Of a stretch of 5,596 nucleotides of DNA, positions 1-4,857 are shown piece after piece; the first letter of the stretch is position 1, and each line of letters begins with the position of its first letter. The notes beneath the pieces are model-generated. The model made no database searches. It saw only the letters and a list, made by a program, of their open reading frames with translations, and was not told the DNA's origin. The translations under genes were made by a program, and so were the position numbers. Source of the stretch: an uncultured Paracoccaceae bacterium (GTDB lineage Bacteria > Pseudomonadota > Alphaproteobacteria > Rhodobacterales > Rhodobacteraceae); the NCBI GenBank assembly GCA_937952085.1, contig CALFYQ010000230.1:1-5596 (forward strand), written 5' to 3'.

Positions 1-918
1 GAAGTGCCGAAGCGCGGCCAGCTCATCCGCGTGCTTTATTCCGAAATCGGCCGGCTGCTCTCGCATCTGCTCAACGTGACCACCCAGGCCATGGACGTCG
101 GCGCGCTCACCCCGCCGCTCTGGGGCTTCGAGGAGCGCGAGAAGCTGATGGTCTTCTACGAGCGCGCCTGCGGGGCGCGGCTCCATGCCGCCTATTTCCG
201 GCCGGGCGGCGTGCATCAGGACCTGACGCCCGAGCTTTGCGACGACATCTGGCAGTGGTGCGAGGAATTTCCGCAGGTTCTCGACGACCTCGAGGGGCTC
301 CTCACCGAGAACCGCATCTTCAAGCAGCGCAACGTCGACATCGCCAAGATCACCGTCGAGGAGGCCCAGGAATGGGGCTTCTCCGGCGTGATGGTGCGTG
401 GCTCGGGCTGGGCGTGGGACCTTCGCCGCGCGCAGCCCTACGAGCTCTACAACGAGTTCGACTTCCGCATCCCGGTCGGCAAGAACGGCGACTGCTACGA
501 CCGCTATCTCTGCCGCATGGAAGAGATGCGGGAGAGCGTGAAGATCATGCGCCAGGCCCTTGAAAAGATGGACCAGTGCAAGGGCCAGCCGGTGATGACG
601 ACGGATGGCAAGCTGGCCCCGCCGCGGCGCGCCGAGATGAAGCGCTCGATGGAGGCGCTGATCCACCACTTCAAGCTCTACACCGAGGGCTTCCACGTCC
701 CGGCCGGCGAGGTCTACGCCGCGGTTGAGGCGCCGAAGGGCGAGTTCGGCGTCTATCTCGTCTCCGACGGCGGCAACAAACCCTACCGCGCCAAGCTCCG
801 CGCGCCGGGCTTTCCGCATCTCGCGGCGATGGACCACATCTGCAAGGGCCACCAGCTCGCCGACGTCTCCGCCATCCTCGGCTCCCTCGACATCGTGTTC
901 GGGGAGATCGACCGGTGA
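1..918 (+). CDS. nuoD: NADH-quinone oxidoreductase subunit D (NuoD, 49 kDa type), 5'-truncated
   Basis: NuoD is the large Q-module subunit of complex I. With NuoB it forms the quinone-binding cavity next to cluster N2; it carries no Fe-S cluster itself. About 305 codons are visible, open to the first base, so roughly the first 100 residues of a usual ~400-residue protein lie upstream. The GTG at 4 is an internal valine codon, not the start. Family blocks are clear: VPKRGQLIRVLYSEIGRLL at the beginning, then GALTPPLWGFEEREK, YFRPGGVHQDL, FSGVMVRGSGWAWDLRR, GDCYDRYLCRMEEMRES, HHFKLYTEGFHVPAGEVY, EAPKGEFGVYLVSDGG, and the canonical C-terminus DIVFGEIDR. The quinone-site His and Tyr known in the family lie upstream of the window and cannot be checked. 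The TGA overlaps the GTG of the next gene. No frameshift is seen. Identification is essentially certain. Confidence 0.98.
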   Translation, partial: EVPKRGQLIRVLYSEIGRLLSHLLNVTTQAMDVGALTPPLWGFEEREKLMVFYERACGARLHAAYFRPGGVHQDLTPELCDDIWQWCEEFPQVLDDLEGLLTENRIFKQRNVDIAKITVEEAQEWGFSGVMVRGSGWAWDLRRAQPYELYNEFDFRIPVGKNGDCYDRYLCRMEEMRESVKIMRQALEKMDQCKGQPVMTTDGKLAPPRRAEMKRSMEALIHHFKLYTEGFHVPAGEVYAAVEAPKGEFGVYLVSDGGNKPYRAKLRAPGFPHLAAMDHICKGHQLADVSAILGSLDIVFGEIDR

Positions 919-1340
919 GCCTCTGGCTCCAACTGGTGGCGGCTGTGCTCCTTGCAGCGGGCGGCCTGATCGTGTCGCTGGCGATCGGCCAGGGCCTTTT
1001 CGTCGCCTTGGCCTATCTTGGTATTGTTCTGGCCTTAATCAGCTATGGCGCAAATCGGCGAGACGCAAGAAGCAGGTCGTTGCGCGGCGCGTTCGCCAAG
1101 TATCTCCCACCAAAGATGCTTTGGGAGATCATCCGTGATGAAGCCGTTCAGGAGGCGCATTCGACGCGACCGCGCCAAAACTCCTTCGCCCGTGCGGCGA
1201 CTGGTTTCGGAAAGATGATTTACGATCTCTGGTTGATCGTCGTCGGCGCCGTGATAGGCGCCCTCGTCGCAGCGAACAACAGCGAGATCGTAGCGCTCTG
1301 TGAACGTCTCGCAGGCGCTTGCAGGTCAGAGGTTCGCTAG
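915..1340 (+). CDS. Hypothetical three-helix membrane protein between nuoD and nuoE
   Basis: I do not recognise this 141-residue protein. It begins with GTG overlapping the nuoD stop (GTGA, 915-918). GGGGAG at 901-906, eight bases upstream, supports this start, and the TAG abuts the nuoE ATG. Hydrophobic segments lie at about residues 4-24, 27-45 and 103-120. The stretch between helices 2 and 3 is polar and basic at its start (NRRDARSRSLR, residues 48-57), which by the positive-inside rule suggests a cytoplasmic loop. The C-terminal 20 residues are soluble and hold Cys129 and Cys136. Composition differs from the neighbours: a hand count gives about 59% GC for 961-1320, against roughly 70% or more in sampled nuoF and MAPEG stretches. 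It also uses TTA (1035), AGA (1068) and AGG (1074), codons scarce in the flanking genes. This fits later acquisition or relaxed constraint. It occupies the place of an operon URF; a role in complex I is only a guess. Confidence 0.8.
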   Translation: MSLWLQLVAAVLLAAGGLIVSLAIGQGLFVALAYLGIVLALISYGANRRDARSRSLRGAFAKYLPPKMLWEIIRDEAVQEAHSTRPRQNSFARAATGFGKMIYDLWLIVVGAVIGALVAANNSEIVALCERLAGACRSEVR

Positions 1341-2399
1341 ATGCTCCGCCGCCTCCATCACGAACAACCCGAAAGCTTCGCCTTCACGGCCGAGAACCTG
1401 TCATGGGCCGAAGCGCAGATCGCGAAGTATCCCGAGGGCCGGCAGGCCTCCGCGGTGATCCCGCTCCTTTGGCGTGCGCAGGAGCAGGAGGGCTGGATCT
1501 CCCGCCCGATCATCGAGACCGTGGCGAAGATGCTGAACATGGCTTCGATCCGCGTGCTCGAGGTCGCGACCTTCTACTTCATGTTCCAGCTGAAGCCGGT
1601 CGGCTCGGTGGCGCATTTCCAGATCTGCGGCACCACCTCCTGCATGATCTGCGGCGCGGAAGACCTGATCGAGGTCTGCAAGAAGAAGATCGCGCCGACC
1701 GCGCACACGCTCTCCGCCGACGGCAAGTTCTCCTGGGAGGAGGTCGAGTGCCTCGGCGCCTGCGCCAACGCGCCGATGGCCCAGATCGGCAAGGACTATT
1801 ACGAAGATCTGACGGCCGCGAAGTTCGAGGCGATGCTCGACGAGTTCGCCGCCGGGAAGGTTCCGGCGCCCGGGCCGCAGAACGGCCGCTTCGCCTCCGA
1901 GCCGCTCGGCGGGCCGACCGCTCTGAAGGTTCCGGCGAAGGAACGGCTCGCCGCCAACGCCTCGGTCGCGCTCGCGGCCGAGATGGGCGATACCGTGGCC
2001 AAGATCACCGACGGCCGCGGCCGCGCCCGGCCGACCTGGAAGCCCGAGGGCCCGCCCCCCGAAGCGGAGCCCGAGCCGAAACCCGCCTTCGACCCCGAAC
2101 TCTCCAGGGAACGCGTCGGCCGGCCCGAGACCGAGCCGGCGGCCGAGACGGAGCCGACGAGGCTCGACGCCCCGCGCGGCGGCGCGGCGGACGACCTGAA
2201 GCGGATCAGCGGCGTCGGGCCGAAGATCGAGGAACTGCTGCACGAACTCGGAATCTTCCATTTCGAGCAGATCGCCGCCTGGGGCGCGGAGGAAAGCGCA
2301 TGGGTCGACGCGCGGCTGAAGTTCAAGGGGCGGATCGAGCGCGAGGACTGGATCGCGCAGGCCAAGGCCCTCGCCTCCGGCCAGGGGAGCGGGGAATGA
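1341..2399 (+). CDS. nuoE: NADH-quinone oxidoreductase subunit E (NuoE, 24 kDa type) with C-terminal HhH-like extension
   Basis: NuoE is the N-module subunit carrying the [2Fe-2S] cluster N1a beside the FMN of NuoF. Residues 1-175 are a thioredoxin-like NuoE domain with the four expected ligands: Cys96 and Cys101 (C-x4-C in ICGTTSC) and Cys137 and Cys141 (C-x3-C in ECLGAC). Cys104 and Cys113 are also present, as in Paracoccus, where I recall they are not ligands. Residues 176-235 still resemble the Paracoccus tail (VPAPGPQNGRF, GGPTALKV). Then follows a Pro/Glu-rich, probably disordered linker (~236-282) and a compact domain (~284-345) with a helix-hairpin-helix signature, ISGVGPKIEELLHELGI, and FKGRIEREDWIAQAKAL. 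The total of 352 residues compares with about 165-240 for NuoE without this domain. The ATG follows the upstream TAG directly, and MLRRL matches the Paracoccus N-terminus, which fixes the start. The stop overlaps a possible mini-ORF (ATGA). Confidence 0.97.
   Translation: MLRRLHHEQPESFAFTAENLSWAEAQIAKYPEGRQASAVIPLLWRAQEQEGWISRPIIETVAKMLNMASIRVLEVATFYFMFQLKPVGSVAHFQICGTTSCMICGAEDLIEVCKKKIAPTAHTLSADGKFSWEEVECLGACANAPMAQIGKDYYEDLTAAKFEAMLDEFAAGKVPAPGPQNGRFASEPLGGPTALKVPAKERLAANASVALAAEMGDTVAKITDGRGRARPTWKPEGPPPEAEPEPKPAFDPELSRERVGRPETEPAAETEPTRLDAPRGGAADDLKRISGVGPKIEELLHELGIFHFEQIAAWGAEESAWVDARLKFKGRIEREDWIAQAKALASGQGSGE
2152..2375 (+). other. Helix-hairpin-helix-like domain at the NuoE C-terminus
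   Basis: This segment codes for NuoE residues ~271-345. Its core reads DDLKRISGVGPKIEELLHEL followed by GIFHFEQIAAWGAEE and WVDARLKFKGRIEREDW. The ISGVGPKIEELL part is a typical HhH turn (hydrophobic-x-G-hydrophobic-G). The whole ~60-residue block resembles a domain I recall appended to ribosomal protein L21 and other proteins in alphaproteobacteria. HhH motifs often contact the nucleic-acid backbone, but related domains can also bind proteins, and nothing here shows which applies. It is joined to the Fe-S domain by a Pro/Glu-rich linker, so it probably hangs off the N-module. Domain identity is moderately sure; function is unknown. Confidence 0.75.
2383..2389 (+). promoter_or_regulatory. Shine-Dalgarno-like AGGGGAG inside the end of nuoE
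   Basis: AGGGGAG lies six bases before the ATG at 2396, which overlaps the nuoE stop. The spacing is right for initiation, and it is the main reason to take the following 14-codon frame seriously. The block also encodes Gln-Gly-Ser near the NuoE C-terminus, so it could be incidental in a purine-rich stretch. Confidence 0.4.
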
Positions 2400-2440
2400 C
2401 GGCGCATTCGGCGAAGATCAGGGAAGCGGGCGAGGGCTGA
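2396..2440 (+). CDS. Possible 14-residue leader peptide or gene remnant between nuoE and nuoF
   Basis: An ATG overlaps the nuoE TGA in the ATGA style seen elsewhere in this operon, and a good Shine-Dalgarno-like sequence precedes it. The frame encodes 14 residues, MTAHSAKIREAGEG, and ends with TGA at 2438-2440, 17 bases before the nuoF start. The peptide has no recognisable motif. It may carry ribosomes across the gap to nuoF, or be the remnant of a URF that some relatives hold here. A frame this short could arise by chance in GC-rich DNA, so it is only suggestive. Confidence 0.3.
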   Translation: MTAHSAKIREAGEG

Positions 2441-2447
2441 GGCCCGC
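2426..2447 (+). promoter_or_regulatory. GC-rich hairpin just upstream of the nuoF ribosome-binding site
   Basis: GCGGGC at 2426-2431 is complementary to GCCCGC at 2442-2447, giving a six-pair all-GC stem with a ten-base loop. The 3' arm abuts the nuoF Shine-Dalgarno GGAG (2448-2451), and the stop of the possible mini-ORF falls in the loop. There is no U-tract, so it is not an intrinsic terminator. It could limit nuoF initiation unless an upstream ribosome melts it, or stabilise a processed end. At this GC content a six-base inverted repeat may also be chance. Confidence 0.35.
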
Positions 2448-2457
2448 GGAGACGGAC

Positions 2458-3753
2458 ATGCTTGACGACAAGGACCGGATCTTCACCAATCTCTACGGCA
2501 TGTGGGACCGTTCGCTGAAAGGCGCGATGGCCCGTGGCCACTGGGACGGGACGGCGGAGATCATCGCCCGCGGGCGCGACGGGATCATCAACGAGATCAA
2601 GGCCTCCGGCCTTCGGGGCCGCGGCGGCGCGGGCTTCCCGACCGGGCTCAAATGGTCCTTCATGCCGAAGGAATCCGATGGGCGGCCCTCCTATCTCGTG
2701 GTCAACGCGGACGAATCCGAGCCCGGCACCTGCAAGGACCGGGAGATCATGCGCCATGATCCCCATACGCTGATCGAGGGCTGCCTGATCGCCTCCTTCG
2801 CGATGGGCGCGCATGCCTGCTACATCTACCTCCGCGGCGAATACATCCGCGAGCGCGAGGCGCTGCAGATCGCCATCGACGAGTGCTACGATGCCGGGCT
2901 TCTGGGGAAGAACGCGGCGAAATCGGGCTGGGATTTCGACCTCTATCTCCACCACGGGGCCGGGGCCTATATCTGCGGCGAGGAGACGGCGCTCCTTGAA
3001 AGCCTCGAGGGCAAGAAGGGGATGCCGCGGCTGAAGCCGCCCTTCCCGGCCAATACCGGCCTTTACGGCTGCCCGACCACGGTGAACAACGTCGAGTCGA
3101 TCGCCGTCGCGCCGACGATCCTCCGCCGCGGGGCGGACTGGTTCGCCGGCTTCGGCCGCGCCAACAACACCGGCACCAAGATCTTCGCGATCTCCGGCCA
3201 TGTGGAGCGGCCTTGCGTCGTCGAGGAATCGATGTCGATCCCGCTCAAGGAGCTTCTGGAGCGGCATTGCGGCGGCGTCCGCGGCGGCTGGAAGAACCTG
3301 AAGGCGGTGATCCCCGGCGGCTCCTCCGTGCCGCTGCTTCCGGCGGAGCTCTGCGACGACGCGATCATGGATTTCGACTGGCTGCGCGAGCAGCGCTCGG
3401 GCCTCGGCACCGCGGCGGTGATCGTGATGGACCAGTCGGTCGACGTCATCAAGGCGATCTGGCGGCTCTCGGCCTTCTACAAGCATGAGAGCTGCGGCCA
3501 GTGCACCCCCTGCCGGGAAGGCACCGGCTGGATGATGCGGGTGATGGACCGCCTCGTCCGCGGCGAGGCCGCGATCGAGGAGATCGACATGCTCCAGGAA
3601 GTGACGAAGCAGGTTGAGGGCCACACGATCTGCGCTCTCGGCGACGCCGCCGCCTGGCCGATCCAGGGCCTGATCCGGCACTTCCGCGGCGAGATCGAAG
3701 AGCGGATCAAGGCGAAGCAGGCCGGCCGCGTCAGCGCGGTGGCGGCGGAGTAG
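2458..3753 (+). CDS. nuoF: NADH-quinone oxidoreductase subunit F (NuoF, 51 kDa type)
   Basis: NuoF is the NADH dehydrogenase subunit of the N-module: it binds NADH, passes a hydride to FMN, and hands electrons to the [4Fe-4S] cluster N3. The 431 residues match the usual alphaproteobacterial length. In order they show the glycine-rich nucleotide/flavin segment GLRGRGGAGFPTGLKW (51-66), VVNADESEPGTCKDRE (81-96), the second glycine-rich segment HHGAGAYICGEETALLESLE (165-184), a β-grasp (SLBB-type) region at about 245-300, and N3 ligands Cys346, Cys349 and Cys352 (ESCGQCTPCREGTGWM) plus Cys392 (HTICALGD). All key residues are intact. The ATG has GGAG at 2448-2451, six bases upstream, and MLDDKDRIFTNLYG is a normal family N-terminus. 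It follows nuoE after a 58-base gap holding a possible mini-ORF and hairpin. The MAPEG gene starts 9 bases after its stop. Identification is certain. Confidence 0.98.
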   Translation: MLDDKDRIFTNLYGMWDRSLKGAMARGHWDGTAEIIARGRDGIINEIKASGLRGRGGAGFPTGLKWSFMPKESDGRPSYLVVNADESEPGTCKDREIMRHDPHTLIEGCLIASFAMGAHACYIYLRGEYIREREALQIAIDECYDAGLLGKNAAKSGWDFDLYLHHGAGAYICGEETALLESLEGKKGMPRLKPPFPANTGLYGCPTTVNNVESIAVAPTILRRGADWFAGFGRANNTGTKIFAISGHVERPCVVEESMSIPLKELLERHCGGVRGGWKNLKAVIPGGSSVPLLPAELCDDAIMDFDWLREQRSGLGTAAVIVMDQSVDVIKAIWRLSAFYKHESCGQCTPCREGTGWMMRVMDRLVRGEAAIEEIDMLQEVTKQVEGHTICALGDAAAWPIQGLIRHFRGEIEERIKAKQAGRVSAVAAE

Positions 3754-3762
3754 GGGGAGACG

Positions 3763-4194
3763 ATGGAAGGCGCAGCCACTTTCGCCGCCTACGGCCACGC
3801 GCTCGCCGCGCTCGCGCTCACCGCGCTCGTCGCCATGCTGCTCGGCCCCTGGGCCGGCGCGGCGAAGAGCGCCGCGGGGCTCGCGCCGGGGCAGGAGCCG
3901 CCGGCCGACTATTCCAACAAGGTCTACCGCATCCACCGCGCGGCGGCGAACGCGGCGGAGTTCATCGGCGTCTTCGCGGCGGTCGTCGCGGCGGCGGTGC
4001 TGGCGGGCGCGGACCCGTTCTGGACCAACGTCTTCGCCTCGATCACCTTCGTCGCGCGCCTTCTTCACCCGATCATCCATGTCAGCGGGATCGGCGCGGC
4101 GAATATGGGGCCGCGCACCTTCGCCTATGTCGCCGGCTGGGCCTGCTGCGTCGCCCTCGCGATCATGGCCGTCGTCGCGGCGGTGACGGCGTGA
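3763..4194 (+). CDS. MAPEG-family integral membrane protein
   Basis: MAPEG proteins are four-helix membrane proteins named for eicosanoid and glutathione metabolism. Bacterial members include membrane glutathione transferases, but most have no known substrate. This 143-residue protein has hydrophobic segments at about 8-30, 66-82, 86-107 and 119-140. It also carries family positions: R59-AAAN63-AAE66 after helix 1 (compare R-x4-N-x2-E of microsomal glutathione transferase), AR99LLH in helix 3, and R118 before helix 4. The loop at 31-58 is polar (APGQEPPADYSNKVYRIHR). GGGGAG at 3754-3759 precedes the ATG by three bases, which is short but workable. The TGA overlaps the GTG of the DUF3291 gene, so both are probably made together. 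Very high GC matches the operon, giving no sign of recent transfer. The family is fairly sure; glutathione use and any tie to complex I are inference. Confidence 0.88.
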   Translation: MEGAATFAAYGHALAALALTALVAMLLGPWAGAAKSAAGLAPGQEPPADYSNKVYRIHRAAANAAEFIGVFAAVVAAAVLAGADPFWTNVFASITFVARLLHPIIHVSGIGAANMGPRTFAYVAGWACCVALAIMAVVAAVTA

Positions 4195-4679
4195 CGCATC
4201 TCGCCGAACTCAACATCGGCCGCCTCGTGGCCGAGACGGACGACCCGCGGGTCGCCGAGTTCATGGCGGCGCTCGACCGGGTGAACGGCCTTGGCAAGCG
4301 GATGCCGGGCTTCGTCTGGATGATGGAGGGCTCGGGCGAGCCGGGGACCGGCAACACCGAAACGAAGATCGCCGGGGACCCGCGATTTGTCTCGAACCTC
4401 ACCGTGTGGGAGAGTGTCGAGACGCTGGAGGCCTTCGTCTGGAACACCGTCCACCGGGCCTTCTACGAGCGCCGCGCCGAATGGTTCGAGGTGCTCGGAA
4501 AGATGCATTTCGTGATGTGGCGGGTGCCGGTCGGGCGCCGCCCGACGCTCGAGGAAGGGCTCGAGCGGCTCGCCCATCTCGAGGCGCAAGGGAACAGCGA
4601 ACACGCCTTCGGCTGGGACTGGCTGCCCGAGGCACGGCTCTGGCGGACCCGCGCCTGCGCGGCGACGGCGGCGGAGTAG
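4191..4679 (+). CDS. DUF3291 domain-containing protein
   Basis: This 162-residue soluble protein fits the DUF3291 family, whose members are thought to adopt the ferredoxin-like fold of dimeric antibiotic-biosynthesis-monooxygenase-type proteins; no general function is established. Recognisable blocks are HLAELNIGRL (3-12), DDPRVAEFMAALDRVNGLG (17-35), MPGFVWMMEG (38-47), DPRFVSNLTVWESVETLEAF (63-82), the His/Tyr-rich VHRAFYERRAEWFE (87-100), and MHFVMWRVPVGRRPTLEEGL (105-124), ending in HLEAQGNSEHAFGW. The length is typical and there is no signal peptide or membrane helix. Initiation is by GTG overlapping the MAPEG stop (GTGA, 4191-4194), implying coupled translation. The last three codons, stop and following bases repeat those at the nuoF end. 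A quinone, haem or small-molecule role would suit the fold, but nothing in the sequence decides it. Confidence 0.87.
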   Translation: MTHLAELNIGRLVAETDDPRVAEFMAALDRVNGLGKRMPGFVWMMEGSGEPGTGNTETKIAGDPRFVSNLTVWESVETLEAFVWNTVHRAFYERRAEWFEVLGKMHFVMWRVPVGRRPTLEEGLERLAHLEAQGNSEHAFGWDWLPEARLWRTRACAATAAE

Positions 4680-4681
4680 GG
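4673..4681 (+). promoter_or_regulatory. Ribosome-binding site for the 57-residue ORF
   Basis: GGAGTAGGG holds GGAG (4673-4676) seven bases before the ATG at 4684, and the DUF3291 stop TAG lies within it. This supports the ATG at 4684 over the in-frame ATG at 4717 as the start. Confidence 0.5.
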
Positions 4682-4683
4682 CG

Positions 4684-4857
4684 ATGTGCGTGGGAAGCCA
4701 TGACGAGCTTCGGCTCATGCTCCGCGAGACGGCGGCGCGGACCGAGGGGGTTTCGGCGGCGCATCTCGCGCCCGCGGGGCGCGCGCTTTCTGGCGCGCTC
4801 GAATGGTTGAAGACATGGATCGCGGCCTTCCCCGCGATCAGTGAGGCGAAGCGATGA
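4684..4857 (+). CDS. Small hypothetical protein (57 aa) between the DUF3291 gene and nuoG
   Basis: I do not recognise this family. The frame starts at ATG 4684, four bases after the DUF3291 stop, with a good Shine-Dalgarno. It ends with TGA overlapping the nuoG ATG (ATGA, 4854-4857), so it fills the space between its neighbours exactly. By my count 46 of 57 codons end in G or C, as expected of a real gene here. The product begins MCVGSHDELRLMLRET, continues with an Ala-rich stretch, and ends GALEWLKTWIAAFPAISEAK plus Arg. It looks mostly helical and soluble, with a C-terminal segment containing Trp41 and Trp45 that might be amphipathic. There is no membrane helix, signal peptide or metal motif (single Cys2). 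It may be a lineage-specific operon URF, or serve mainly to couple translation into nuoG. Confidence 0.68.
   Translation: MCVGSHDELRLMLRETAARTEGVSAAHLAPAGRALSGALEWLKTWIAAFPAISEAKR

Noticed and set aside
4..918. GTG at position 4 as the nuoD start codon
   Set aside because: The frame is open to base 1, and the sequence there (EVPKRGQLIRVLYSEIGRLL) is internal to NuoD; about 100 N-terminal residues lie outside the window.
1641..1681. Extra cysteines Cys104 and Cys113 in NuoE as a possible second metal site
   Set aside because: Both occur at the same positions in Paracoccus NuoE, as I recall it, where only the equivalents of Cys96, Cys101, Cys137 and Cys141 bind N1a.
2039..2160. Pro/Glu-rich stretch in nuoE as a frameshift or degenerate region
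   Set aside because: The reading frame stays open and leads into a well-formed C-terminal domain, so it is best read as a flexible linker.
1319..2440. 373-codon + strand frame overlapping nuoE
   Set aside because: It is an out-of-frame shadow of nuoE rich in Arg, Gly and Ala. Only its last 15 codons, used as the separate mini-ORF, have their own start context.
2426..2447. Intrinsic transcription terminator between nuoE and nuoF
   Set aside because: The stem is short with a ten-base loop and no T-run follows. Terminating here would separate nuoF from its operon.
2323..4080. Very long open frame on the minus strand (585 codons) across nuoF
   Set aside because: It lies antisense to a certain nuoF gene. 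High GC at third positions removes stop codons from the opposite strand, and the predicted product is a low-complexity Arg/Ala/Asp-rich sequence with no family features.
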